Assembly (NCBI GenBank): GCA_964392365.1
Contig: CAYMPH010000028.1
Location: 1-30,546, forward strand
Direction of reading: 5' to 3'
DNA: 30,546 bases
Source of the DNA: CAYMPH01 sp964392365
Lineage (GTDB): Bacteria; Spirochaetota; UBA4802; UBA5550
Below the pieces are notes generated by a model. It had not been told where the DNA came from. It did no database searches and saw only the letters and a program-made list of their open reading frames with translations. Below are positions 6,699-15,242 of the stretch, piece after piece. Made by a program: the position numbers and the translations under genes. How positions within the stretch are numbered: position 1 is the first letter of the stretch; the number at the start of each line of letters is the position of its first letter.

Positions 6699-8015
6699 CT
6701 AATAGACAAACTTCCTCATTCTTATATTTATAAGGATACCGACACCAATCATAGACATAATGAGGTTTGAGCCGCCGTATGAAATAAAACACAGAGGCAG
6801 GCCTGTAACAGGCATTATACCTATAACCATGCCTATATTGATGAGGATCTGAAAGGAAAATATAGATGTAATACCGCCTGCAAGAAGAGCCCCGAATTTA
6901 TCTTTAGCTTCAAATGATATCTGAATACCCCTGAATACAATTACTGCAAGAAGTCCGATTACAATCAAAGAACCGATAAAACCCCATTCTTCAGCTACTA
7001 CTGCAAAAATAAAATCAGATGTTTTTTCCGGAAGAAAACCAAGCTGCGCCTGTGAACCTTTTAAAAATCCCTTACCTAAAAATCCGCCGGAACCAATTGC
7101 AATTTTAGACTGAATTATATTATATGCAGAACCATGAGGATCCAGATCAGTATTCAGAAATACAAGAATTCTTTTTTTCTGATAATCCTTGAAAAGTTTC
7201 TGTATAATAACTGAAAAGAACAATCCCAGAGATAATACGGTTGATATAGCATAAAATTTTCTTAATGCTTTTTTAGGGAAGAAAAAATTTACAACATATA
7301 AAGCAATTGCTATCCCGATCAGTACTCCGGATATTATAAATATCATGTTCATGTTTTTAAAGAAATTGATTACTACATTTGAATCTGTAATTCCGATCCA
7401 TTCCATATATGTCAGAAACATAGGAACAACCAGACCAATGGTTGCAACGGAGATTATAGAAACAACATGAAGTATATCAGCTCCGCCTACAAAAAGCATA
7501 ATAAGCAGAATAGGGATAAATAAAACTGCAGTTCCGAAATCCGGCTGTTTCAGAATTATTATTACCGGCACAAGAGTTATTATCGTGGGGACTAAAAGTT
7601 CCCTGAAATAAACTATTTCACGCTCTCTGAGCTCAAGGTATTTTGCGAGTACAAGCACAAGTCCCAGCTTAACAAATTCCGAAGGCTGTATTGATACTGG
7701 TCCGAGTGTAAGCCATGCTCTCGTATTTCTGATTGGTTTTCCGAAAACCGTGGTTAATAATAAAATCACAAGCAGCACTGCAAAAATCTGCAGGGAATAA
7801 TCGCCAAGCTGCTGATAGTTGACAAATGTAACTGCAATCATAAGAATAAATCCGATTATAAACCAGAGCATCTGCCTTTTATACATTCCGTTGTTTATTT
7901 TATCAACAGGATCAAAGCCTGCACTATAGATTATCAGTATGCCCGTTATAGTAAGAAGTGTAACTGCCACTACCAGAAGATAATCTATTTTATATATTCC
8001 ATCTTTACTTATCAT
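6699..8015 (-). CDS. rodA: Peptidoglycan glycosyltransferase RodA (SEDS family)
   Basis: RodA is the multipass membrane glycosyltransferase of the elongasome; it polymerises lipid II in partnership with PBP2. SEDS hallmarks are clear: PVSIQPSEFVKLGLVLVLAKYL, the loop DLDPHGSAYNIIQSKIAIGSGG containing the conserved Asp of the catalytic cavity, LPEKTSDFIFAVVAEEWGFIG, and the C-terminal MPVTGLPLCFISYGGSN. At 438 aa it is about 70 residues longer than the E. coli protein; the extra part (about residues 215-275) adds hydrophobic segments and a basic linker just before the catalytic loop. The ATG at 8015 overlaps the mrdA stop (ATGA), so the two are translationally coupled and made in similar amounts. 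The identification is secure. Confidence 0.97.
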   Translation of the reverse strand: MISKDGIYKIDYLLVVAVTLLTITGILIIYSAGFDPVDKINNGMYKRQMLWFIIGFILMIAVTFVNYQQLGDYSLQIFAVLLVILLLTTVFGKPIRNTRAWLTLGPVSIQPSEFVKLGLVLVLAKYLELREREIVYFRELLVPTIITLVPVIIILKQPDFGTAVLFIPILLIMLFVGGADILHVVSIISVATIGLVVPMFLTYMEWIGITDSNVVINFFKNMNMIFIISGVLIGIAIALYVVNFFFPKKALRKFYAISTVLSLGLFFSVIIQKLFKDYQKKRILVFLNTDLDPHGSAYNIIQSKIAIGSGGFLGKGFLKGSQAQLGFLPEKTSDFIFAVVAEEWGFIGSLIVIGLLAVIVFRGIQISFEAKDKFGALLAGGITSIFSFQILINIGMVIGIMPVTGLPLCFISYGGSNLIMSMIGVGILINIRMRKFVY

Positions 8016-9841
8016 TTAAAATACCCCAGATCATAAAGTCTTGAAAAAATTCTTTCTGCCACAGGAACAGATGCTGCAGCTCCGGTAACACCAAATTCAG
8101 TAAAGACTACAACTACAATTGCATTTTCCGGAGTCCCGTCATACGGTCCGTATCCTACAAACCAGGCATGCTGTGTAGCATCATCCTTTCTCTTTGAGGT
8201 TGTCTGGGCTGTTCCTGTTTTACCTGCAAGCTGAACTTTTAAATATCCCAGCCCCCCGGAGGTTCCGTTTGTAACACTCATCCTCATACCGTGTTTAATG
8301 GTTGTAAGAGTCGAAGGTGAAATTGGAATTTCCCTGAGTTTTTCCTTTTGAAAACTTTTTATTACAGTTCTATTATCCGGAGTTAATATTTCCTTTACCA
8401 GCCTTGGAGTATAAACAACACCATTATTCACTATTCCGCATACAAAATTCGCCATTTCTATTGGAGTAACGCTCGTGAAACCCTGCCCGATTGACAGATT
8501 CACAGTATCCCCATCATACCAGGGCTGTCCGAATGTTTTCTGTTTCCACTGCCTGCTTGGAACAAAGCCCGGAATCTCACCAGGAAGATCAATTCCGGTT
8601 TTTTCGTTTAAACCGAAATATACAGCATACTTCAATATATTTGCAGGACCTATTTTTAAACCCAGCTGATAAAAATATGCGCTGCATGATTTAGCTATGG
8701 CCCATTCTAGATCAAGTGTTCCGTGTGTTTCATAGCAGTAAAAATCCTTATCTGTATGTCCCTTTAAAGTATATCTTCCTCCGCAGTAATAAGACTGTGA
8801 TGAAGTAATCCGTTCAGCTTCAAGTCCCGATAAAGCAGTCATAAGTTTAAAGGTTGAAGCAGGCGGATATTTTGACTGAATAACGCGGTTCAGGAATGGT
8901 TTCTCTTTATCCTCATTTAGATCCTTAATAATCTGAGTATTATTTTTTGAAATAACAAGATTCGGATCAAAATCCGGTCTGCTTAACAGCGCAATTATTT
9001 CTCCAGTTGATGGTTTTAGTACAATAACCGCACCTTTCTGATTGGCCGTAGCCAATGAAGCTGCTTTCTGTATTTCATAATCTATTGTAAGAACAAGATT
9101 ATTTCCGGCCAAAGGTTCAAGACCAACCTTTTCCCCTTCTGTTCTGTTCCTGACATCAACTATTCTTCTGACAAATCCGTCCTTTCCCCTTAAATCTGAA
9201 TCATACTGAGCCTCAATTCCGGATTTACCTATTTTCTGATAATGCCTGTATCCCTGTTTTTTCATAACAGCATACTGGTCTTTGCTGATATTGCCTATAT
9301 AACCGATTAAATGCGCAAACATATTATCATGGCTGTAAACTCTAACAGGAGCATCCTCCCAGTCAACATTTGGAAACCGGTCCTGATGCGATGCAAGATT
9401 TACAATTGTGTCAAACCCGACATCTTCCTTGATAATAATTCTTTCCCAGGGATTTTTATCATTAATTTCATTAACAAGATCATCATAATTAACTCCCTTT
9501 ATACGGGATAAATCTTTCAGGACTGCATTCAGCTTATTTTTCGATTTAAATTTGGCTGGTACTGTTGTTATGTTAAACGAAGGTCTGTTTGTAACAATTA
9601 TCGCGTGAGGCTGGCCCGGTTTAAAATTTCTATCATATATTTCACCCCTTGAAGCAGAAATTGGAATATAGTTTTCCATATTTGCCCTGGCTTTCTGCTT
9701 ATAATCTGATCCCTGAATCAGCTGAAGATTAATAAGCTGGATTAAAAGGATCAGGAAAACAACAGCGGCAATAGCGGTGAAAAAAAACATTCTTAACCTG
9801 AATGCTTCAAGCATCCTGGTTTTATAGGAAGCCAGAGCCAT
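8012..9841 (-). CDS. mrdA: Penicillin-binding protein 2, elongation-specific transpeptidase
   Basis: This class B PBP crosslinks lateral-wall peptidoglycan and activates RodA. It has one N-terminal membrane helix (residues 18-41), then the dimerisation/pedestal region (SRGEIYDR at 64-71; YSHDNMFAHLIGYIG), then the transpeptidase domain. Motifs: S329-T-F-K332 with the acyl-accepting serine (PPASTFK), SCS at 385-387 in the SxN position, and K541-T-G-T544. Length 609 aa is normal. The third residue of the second motif is Ser, where E. coli PBP2 has Asp. The ATG follows the mreD stop directly with no spacer, and the 3' end overlaps rodA by 4 nt. The protein sits in the periplasmic space, anchored in the inner membrane. 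Confidence 0.97.
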   Translation of the reverse strand: MALASYKTRMLEAFRLRMFFFTAIAAVVFLILLIQLINLQLIQGSDYKQKARANMENYIPISASRGEIYDRNFKPGQPHAIIVTNRPSFNITTVPAKFKSKNKLNAVLKDLSRIKGVNYDDLVNEINDKNPWERIIIKEDVGFDTIVNLASHQDRFPNVDWEDAPVRVYSHDNMFAHLIGYIGNISKDQYAVMKKQGYRHYQKIGKSGIEAQYDSDLRGKDGFVRRIVDVRNRTEGEKVGLEPLAGNNLVLTIDYEIQKAASLATANQKGAVIVLKPSTGEIIALLSRPDFDPNLVISKNNTQIIKDLNEDKEKPFLNRVIQSKYPPASTFKLMTALSGLEAERITSSQSYYCGGRYTLKGHTDKDFYCYETHGTLDLEWAIAKSCSAYFYQLGLKIGPANILKYAVYFGLNEKTGIDLPGEIPGFVPSRQWKQKTFGQPWYDGDTVNLSIGQGFTSVTPIEMANFVCGIVNNGVVYTPRLVKEILTPDNRTVIKSFQKEKLREIPISPSTLTTIKHGMRMSVTNGTSGGLGYLKVQLAGKTGTAQTTSKRKDDATQHAWFVGYGPYDGTPENAIVVVVFTEFGVTGAAASVPVAERIFSRLYDLGYFK

Positions 9842-10345
9842 TTAAATAAGCCCCTCTCTTTCTAGTTCCTTTTCAAAGACTTTATCAAATATATAAAAAA
9901 ATGCAGGTGAAAGGATTGCATTATAGAAAGCTTCAGGAAGAATAACACTTAAAATTGCAGAGATAGATGCCTGATGAAAAATATAGCTGAAGAAAAGGGT
10001 TATCACACCTTTTGCAAGTGATGCTGCAAAAACAAGCAGAGTAATTGTTATTATATTACTTTTAATAACATTTCTGCCGAACATTCCTATTATCAATGCA
10101 AGAGAAATTTTTGGAAATGTTAAAAGTCCAAGCGGCGTATTAGACAGTGAATCATGGAAAATCCCGCTGATAAAAGCTGTAACCTCGCCATAAAATGATC
10201 CGAAACTATATGATACGTAAACAATAACAATAAACAGAAGATCAGGCTTTACTCCAGCCACGCGTAAAACATCAAATGATGGATGTGACTGAATTATTAG
10301 AGAGATAACCACGAAAAGCGCTGTAAAAATATATGAAAATATCAT
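9842..10345 (-). CDS. mreD: Rod shape-determining protein MreD
   Basis: MreD is a small integral membrane component of the elongasome. The 167-aa protein has about five hydrophobic segments and the family's typical motifs: VAGVKPDLLFIVIVYVSY near residue 30-47, then FGSFYGEVTAFISGIFHDSLSNTPLGL. It ends with a charged tail (FEKELEREGLI). The ATG at 10345 overlaps the mreC stop as ATGA, and its stop abuts the mrdA start. The order mreB-mreC-mreD-mrdA-rodA confirms the identity, since MreD sequences are poorly conserved on their own. Confidence 0.93.
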   Translation of the reverse strand: MIFSYIFTALFVVISLIIQSHPSFDVLRVAGVKPDLLFIVIVYVSYSFGSFYGEVTAFISGIFHDSLSNTPLGLLTFPKISLALIIGMFGRNVIKSNIITITLLVFAASLAKGVITLFFSYIFHQASISAILSVILPEAFYNAILSPAFFYIFDKVFEKELEREGLI

Positions 10346-11205
10346 TTTGGCTCCTCGAAAAGCTGATTCAAAACTTCATCCGGATCTTTTAATATTACAA
10401 AAACTTCCTCAAGAAGATTAAAATCAATAACAGGCTTAATTATTGCCCGCTGATATGGATTAGATTCATGGAGTGCTGTTTTAACAACATTCCCTATATA
10501 TAGACCGGGAGGAAAAACTCCGCCCTGAGCTGATGTTACAACAAGATTTCCAAGATTAACAAGTGCAGTTCTGCTTATATAATCCATAACACACTGATCA
10601 GAATTTATTGAAAGCCCGGATAAGAGTCCCGGGTATTTGCTGTCCTGAAATTTCACTCCAATTTTCATATCCGGAGAAATAATCGGTAAAACTCTTGATA
10701 TACTTCCGCGGACCTCAATAATTTTTCCTACTACAGCCTTAATGCCGCCCTGATAAGCGATTACAGGCATATTTACCTTAATTCCGTCTTTTTCGCCGCG
10801 GTCTATAATAATTGTACGGAACCAGTTATCCGGATCTTTTGAAATTATAGTAGCAGGAACAGATTTATATTCAATTTTTTCTTTTAATATTAAAATCTGC
10901 CTTAATCTCTGATTCTCATTTTTTATTTCTGTCAGTTCATCAGCAACAGATTCATAATACTGAAGCTGTTTTCTTGTTTTCTGCAATTCTTCACGTACTA
11001 CACTTAGGTCGGTAAATCCTGCCCAGAATCTGCTTACACCATTATGAAAGCCATTGTATGCTTTCTGAAACGGCATCATAATCGCGCTTCCCACTCCCTC
11101 AATAGTCATAGTAAATGAAGTAGACTGAACGGATAATGAAATAATGCAAAAAAGTGAAAAACCTATAAAAGCAACAACAGTCTTATGTCTAATAAAAAAT
11201 TCCAC
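10342..11205 (-). CDS. mreC: Rod shape-determining protein MreC
   Basis: MreC is the bitopic scaffold that binds PBP2 in the periplasm. The 287-aa protein has an N-terminal membrane helix (about residues 9-27), a coiled coil (about 65-110: LREL-type heptads around VREELQKTRKQLQYYESVAD), and the two-lobed beta domain, seen as VPATIISKDPDNWFRTIIIDRGEKDGI and later VVTSAQGGVFPPGLYIGNV. All are MreC signatures. The start is GTG at 11205, 8 bp after the mreB stop; there is no clear Shine-Dalgarno, so translation probably depends on ribosomes ending mreB. The 3' end overlaps mreD by 4 nt. Confidence 0.95.
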   Translation of the reverse strand: MEFFIRHKTVVAFIGFSLFCIISLSVQSTSFTMTIEGVGSAIMMPFQKAYNGFHNGVSRFWAGFTDLSVVREELQKTRKQLQYYESVADELTEIKNENQRLRQILILKEKIEYKSVPATIISKDPDNWFRTIIIDRGEKDGIKVNMPVIAYQGGIKAVVGKIIEVRGSISRVLPIISPDMKIGVKFQDSKYPGLLSGLSINSDQCVMDYISRTALVNLGNLVVTSAQGGVFPPGLYIGNVVKTALHESNPYQRAIIKPVIDFNLLEEVFVILKDPDEVLNQLFEEPK

Positions 11206-11213
11206 AGGCTAAA

Positions 11214-12239
11214 TTACTTCAGATTTGCTTTATATAGATTCTTGATTTCTTCAAGAAACTTTCCTGCTCCAAGAACAACGCATGTCAGAGGATTCTCAGC
11301 CAGAATAACAGGAACACCTGTTTCCTTGCTTATAAATTTATCAAATCCTTTCAGCAGCGAGCCTCCGCCGGTCATTACAATACCGCGCTCTGTTATATCA
11401 GCAGCAAGCTCAGGCGGAGTTCTTTCAAGCACGTGTTTAATGCCGTCAAGTATCTGATCGATCGGCTCTTTCAGCGCTTTTCTGATTTCATTGCTGTCTA
11501 TTTCAAGGGTTCTCGGAAGTCCTGAAATGGCATCTCTACCTTTGAGTTCCATGGTTTCCGCTTTCTTTTCAGGAAAAGCATTCCCAAGCCTGAATTTAAC
11601 TTCCTCAGCCATTCTTTCACCGATTACAAGGTTATACTGGGTTCTCATATATTTTATAATAGCTTCGTCAAATTCATCACCTGCAATACGGATAGAATCC
11701 GCAATTACCATGCCGCCAAGTGAAATAACAGCTATTTCAGTTGTTCCGCCGCCTATATCAACAACCATGTGTCCGGCCGGCTCATGAATAGGAATATTTG
11801 CGCCAATCGCAGCTGCCAGAGCTTCTTCTATCAGAAAAATTTCTCTTGCACCTGCCTGTTCAGCAGATTCGCGGACTGCTCTTTTTTCAACCTCGGTAAT
11901 TCCGGATGGAACGCCGATTACAAGTCTTGGTCTTACCAGAGCTTTTCTTTTATGAACCTTTGTTATAAAATAACGGAGCATTTTTTCAACTGTTTCAAAG
12001 TCAGAAATAACTCCATCTTTCATTGGTCTGATTGCAATAATTTCGCCCGGTGTGCGTCCAAGCATTCTTTTGGCTTCGTGGCCTACAGCGATAACCTTGC
12101 CTGTACTTGCCTGTACTGCAACAACTGAAGGCTCGCTTAAAACAATTCCCTGGCCTTTTACGTGAACAAGCGTGTTGGCTGTTCCAAGGTCAATTCCCAT
12201 ATCGTTGGAAAACATTCCGTATAATGATTTGAAAATCAT
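11214..12239 (-). CDS. mreB: Actin-like rod shape-determining protein MreB
   Basis: MreB forms ATP-dependent filaments under the inner membrane that guide lateral-wall synthesis. Actin-fold motifs are intact: phosphate-1 DLGTANTLV (17-25), the connect motif region VIGVPSGITEVEKRAV (107-122), phosphate-2 DIGGGTTEIAVISLGG (161-176), and the adenosine motif IVMTGGGSLLKG in the C-terminal part. The N-terminus MIFKSLYGMFSND can serve as the amphipathic membrane-binding helix. Length 341 aa is typical. The ATG has AGGAG 9 nt upstream. It is the first gene of the mreBCD-mrdA-rodA operon, with a candidate promoter at 12306-12331. Confidence 0.98.
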   Translation of the reverse strand: MIFKSLYGMFSNDMGIDLGTANTLVHVKGQGIVLSEPSVVAVQASTGKVIAVGHEAKRMLGRTPGEIIAIRPMKDGVISDFETVEKMLRYFITKVHKRKALVRPRLVIGVPSGITEVEKRAVRESAEQAGAREIFLIEEALAAAIGANIPIHEPAGHMVVDIGGGTTEIAVISLGGMVIADSIRIAGDEFDEAIIKYMRTQYNLVIGERMAEEVKFRLGNAFPEKKAETMELKGRDAISGLPRTLEIDSNEIRKALKEPIDQILDGIKHVLERTPPELAADITERGIVMTGGGSLLKGFDKFISKETGVPVILAENPLTCVVLGAGKFLEEIKNLYKANLK

Positions 12240-12305
12240 GTATATAACTCCTGAATTTTGTTGGATTTTTGATATAAATAATAACTGAATGAAGATTTCA
12301 TTTTT

Positions 12306-12331
12306 GTTATAATATGTGCGTTTTTTGTCAA
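12306..12331 (-). promoter_or_regulatory. Candidate promoter for the mre operon
   Basis: TTGACA (12331-12326) is followed by TATAAC (12311-12306) with a spacer of only 14 nt. Both hexamers are good but the spacing is short, so the call is tentative. A perfect AT-only 20-bp palindrome spans the stop codon of the upstream TPR gene at 12383-12402 and may help end that transcript. Confidence 0.35.
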
Positions 12332-12399
12332 GCGAATATATGAAGATATATTCTATTTATATAGTTTTATCCATATCCGTATTAAAAAATTTAAATTTT

Positions 12400-13401
12400 T
12401 TACATATTGCCAAGAAGCTTTTTAGCTTCAGCATTTGCTGCATCAGCAGCAATTATTTCATTGAAAATTGCTTTAGCTTTTACAACATCACCAAGAGAAT
12501 AATAACTTTTCCCGAGCCACAACTTTACTTCCAAATCTGAAGGGTCATGTTCTAAAGCAGCAGTAAAATGCACAAGAGCCTCGCTGAACAATGACTGTGC
12601 AGTATATACTTTTCCAAGATCATAATTCGCAAGTTTCAGCTCATTCTTTTCCTTTGTCATGGTTAATATAGTTTTATAACTGTTTATAGCAGATGTATAT
12701 TTTTTCGCTGTTTTTTCAGATGCTGCAAGATAAAATTTACCCTTGAGATTTTCCCCTGTTTTCCCATGATCAGCTAAAAGTTTCAGACCTTCATCACTTT
12801 TTCCTGCAAGAATCATAATATATGAATAAAATCTTAGATCCTCAATTGAAGATAAATCAAAGGGTTTTACTTCTTTTTCAAGCATGAAATATATTTCATT
12901 AATAGATTTAAAATTTGTGAAAAAGCAGCTCTTTGCGTAACAAAGATAATAATCAGAGGTCATTTTTTTACCGTCTAAAAGCGCTTCCCCTTTAAGAAAT
13001 AGTTTCACAGCTTTTATAAATTCATTTCTGGCTGATATTGGCGTATTGCCGGCTCTGTCATTTATCACGATATCCGAAAAAGATCCATTCAATTCAGCTT
13101 CGCCAAGTATTGTGTAAACCTTTCCCGAAGACAGAAAAAGATCAGCATTAGTCTGATTATCATCTCTATAACGCGCAAGAACAGGGATCAGGTTTTTCAG
13201 CTTTTCTTTTTTTAGCGTTAAATTCTTTTCTGATTCAGCTTCAGAAATCTTTGTGTCTATTTTACTGTAGGAATATTTCCAGAAAAGCAGATAGTTTTTA
13301 TACCTGTTTCCGGTATATAAAATTCCGCCAATTAACAGCAGAATAACAATAAATTTTGTTAATCCGAATTTTTTTTTCTTAACTTTATATCTGTAATACA
13401 T
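12400..13401 (-). CDS. Membrane-anchored TPR-repeat protein
   Basis: The 333-aa protein begins with a very basic stretch (MYYRYKVKKKKFG) and one hydrophobic helix (about residues 15-30), so it is probably anchored in the inner membrane with the rest in the periplasm. Tetratricopeptide repeats are clearest in the C-terminal half: ANYDLGKVYTAQSLFSEALVHFTAALEHDP, then LEVKLWLGKSYYSLGDVVKAKAIFNEIIAADP-like, with the usual small and aromatic positions. The N-terminal half is helical and may hold degenerate repeats. TPRs mediate protein-protein contact; the partner is unknown. The gene starts 4 bp after the stop of the preceding gene (AAGG about 10 nt before the ATG), so the two form an operon. Its position just upstream of mreB makes an envelope or shape role possible but unproven. 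Confidence 0.87.
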   Translation of the reverse strand: MYYRYKVKKKKFGLTKFIVILLLIGGILYTGNRYKNYLLFWKYSYSKIDTKISEAESEKNLTLKKEKLKNLIPVLARYRDDNQTNADLFLSSGKVYTILGEAELNGSFSDIVINDRAGNTPISARNEFIKAVKLFLKGEALLDGKKMTSDYYLCYAKSCFFTNFKSINEIYFMLEKEVKPFDLSSIEDLRFYSYIMILAGKSDEGLKLLADHGKTGENLKGKFYLAASEKTAKKYTSAINSYKTILTMTKEKNELKLANYDLGKVYTAQSLFSEALVHFTAALEHDPSDLEVKLWLGKSYYSLGDVVKAKAIFNEIIAADAANAEAKKLLGNM

Positions 13402-13405
13402 TTAA

Positions 13406-14062
13406 TCAGCCTTTCCTGTATGGTGAAAATTTTTCTTCCGCTTCTTTTATAATCGGGTTTTCATTATCAAAAATAAAAAGTTTTGTTGCAGAATCCGACA
13501 AAGGAATCAATGCAAGATAATTTTTACCGGCCTTAATATCGCGAATCCTGTGAACATCGAACCTGTAAAGCTTTTTATCACATATAAAATTATATCCTGT
13601 TTCATCGATTGAAAACCCGCCAATACCTATCCTTTTTATACCTGAATAGTCCGCACTCAAATCAAGAGGAATTGAAAGCATACTGTAATCAACCGCGCCT
13701 GAAAAATCCTCGAATAAAACCGCTTTAACAGCAACGGCATCAGGAGAAGACATTCCGGAAGAACTCCCGGCTGATGACCCCATATTCTTTTCATTATTAA
13801 CGGATTCTTTTTGATCAGGAGATGAGCCTTCATATAAATCAGCCACTTCTTCACTGTCGCTGTATAATGTTTTTACTGTTTTTATTTCTCTAGTATTTTT
13901 TGAATGAGAATCATTATCACTCAAAACAGAAATTTTTCTGGAATGATCTTTTTTACTATTAGACGCAGATAAATTCCCGTTATTTTCTACATAAAAAAAA
14001 GAAAAAAGGAAAAGAAAAATCCCGGCTGAGACAAGCAGAACAGATATAATTAAATATATCAT
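13406..14062 (-). CDS. Single-pass membrane protein with a low-complexity linker
   Basis: Three parts can be seen in 218 aa: an N-terminal hydrophobic helix (residues 3-24), a polar, Ser/Asp/Glu/Lys-rich disordered linker (about 28-110, with SSAGSSSGMSS), and a compact C-terminal domain (about 112-210) of beta-rich appearance (IKRIGIGGFSIDETGYNFICDKKLYRFDVHRIRDI). I recognise no family. AGGA precedes the ATG by 9 nt. It is the first gene of a two-gene operon with the TPR protein downstream, and a candidate promoter lies at 14216-14244. The architecture suits a protein that presents a small domain away from the membrane. Confidence 0.78.
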   Translation of the reverse strand: MIYLIISVLLVSAGIFLFLFSFFYVENNGNLSASNSKKDHSRKISVLSDNDSHSKNTREIKTVKTLYSDSEEVADLYEGSSPDQKESVNNEKNMGSSAGSSSGMSSPDAVAVKAVLFEDFSGAVDYSMLSIPLDLSADYSGIKRIGIGGFSIDETGYNFICDKKLYRFDVHRIRDIKAGKNYLALIPLSDSATKLFIFDNENPIIKEAEEKFSPYRKG

Positions 14063-14215
14063 TTTTAATAATCCTTTTTTACTGATTTGTATTACAGTTT
14101 TTTAGTTTTCCAAATTCTCTTTTGCAAATAATGGATTCCTGCCGCAGTTTAGCCTCGTAAAAAAACAGGGACAGGAATAACAGGGATGAGGAAAACAGTT
14201 TTTTAAGTATTAATA

Positions 14216-14244
14216 ATTATTTTCCTGACATATAAATCCGTCAA
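14216..14244 (-). promoter_or_regulatory. Candidate promoter for the linker/TPR gene pair
   Basis: TTGACG (14244-14239), 17 nt, then AATAAT (14221-14216) gives a plausible promoter. The leader would be about 145 nt and contains a stretch with several CCTGT repeats (about 14158-14200). The -10 is weak. Confidence 0.35.
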
Positions 14245-14261
14245 GATTTTTTCTTTCAGAA

Positions 14262-15221
14262 TCAGGAGTTAACCGACCAGAGTCCTGCCTTTAAATACGG
14301 GGTGTCTTCAAATGGAAAATCCGCTGATTCGTTCCAGAACTGCAGCAATTTAAAGCCGGATGGATGAAAAGAAATATAATCTTTTTTATTTACAGAAGCA
14401 GAATTTATAGATGTGAAAATTTTTCCGTCAGGAGCAAGTTTCTTTAATAATTCGAGAGATTTAATATAATCATTTTTAACAGAAAAACTTTTATCTTTAT
14501 TTCTGGAAAAAGTCGGAGGATCAAAAATTATCAGATCAAAAGTTTTTCCGATTTTAATGAATTTTTTTATCCATTCAGATGAATCTCCACGGATAAAATC
14601 CCTGGTATCTATTTTAATAGCATTTATTTCAAAATTATCTTTTGTCCTGTTTAGAACTGTTTTTGAAATATCAATATTTATTGATGATTTTAAACCGTTT
14701 TTCACTGCATGAACAGAAAAAGCTCCGGTATAGCAGAAAAGATTCAGCATTGATTTCATACCCGGGTAATATTTTATCATATCATCCCTTGCTTCTCTCA
14801 TGTCGAGAAAAAGACCTGTGTTCTGGCCTGAAATCAGGTCTACTTTATAGTTAAGCCCATTCTGTTTTACAATATAATTTTCAGGCGGGTGAGAGCCCTC
14901 AACAAGAGAACTCACCCTGACTGCAGCCATATCGCCTTCTACTTTAATCTTTGTCCTGTTTTTCAGCAGGACACCTTTTATTTCAATTCCCGATGAAAAC
15001 AGCAGCGCAGGACTTTGCTTATATATTATATCAAAAAATTTATTATCAGATAAATCCTCATCAAAATGCTGCACAAGAAGATATTCACCGTAAAGATCTA
15101 TTGTCATGCCTTTAATACCGTCGCCGCCGGCATTAAAAAGTCTGAAGCATGTATTTTCTTTATTTGAAAAAAGACCAGATCTTTTATCTATAGCTTTTTT
15201 TAACAGATCAGAATCTGTCAT
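14262..15221 (-). CDS. RlmI/RlmK-like class I SAM-dependent methyltransferase
   Basis: The protein probably methylates cytosine or guanine in 23S rRNA. In 319 aa the family marks are RLFNAGGDGIKGMTIDLYG (central domain, about residues 27-45), GQNTGLFLDMREARDD, motif I LNLFCYTGAFSVHAVKNG, the acidic loop NIDIS, and the catalytic motif FDPPTFSRNKD. The N-terminal PUA domain found in E. coli RlmI appears to be missing: only about 25 residues precede the central domain. It therefore resembles the shorter RlmI-like proteins, and the exact base modified is not predictable. It sits 21 bp downstream of the KDPG aldolase gene, in the same direction, probably as one transcript without functional linkage. 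Confidence 0.85.
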   Translation of the reverse strand: MTDSDLLKKAIDKRSGLFSNKENTCFRLFNAGGDGIKGMTIDLYGEYLLVQHFDEDLSDNKFFDIIYKQSPALLFSSGIEIKGVLLKNRTKIKVEGDMAAVRVSSLVEGSHPPENYIVKQNGLNYKVDLISGQNTGLFLDMREARDDMIKYYPGMKSMLNLFCYTGAFSVHAVKNGLKSSINIDISKTVLNRTKDNFEINAIKIDTRDFIRGDSSEWIKKFIKIGKTFDLIIFDPPTFSRNKDKSFSVKNDYIKSLELLKKLAPDGKIFTSINSASVNKKDYISFHPSGFKLLQFWNESADFPFEDTPYLKAGLWSVNS

Positions 15222-15242
15222 TTTCTTTTAGTAATAAATTCA

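Noticed and set aside
11769..12128. A 119-codon plus-strand frame opposite mreB
   Set aside because: The mreB reading is unambiguous with intact actin motifs; the antisense frame is Cys/Ser/Asn-rich and has no ribosome site.
14150..14205. A third copy of the 15942/18587 repeat
   Set aside because: A stretch with ACAGG and GGGATGAGG words looks similar, but it lacks the second arm and the conserved GAAGAGATA block.
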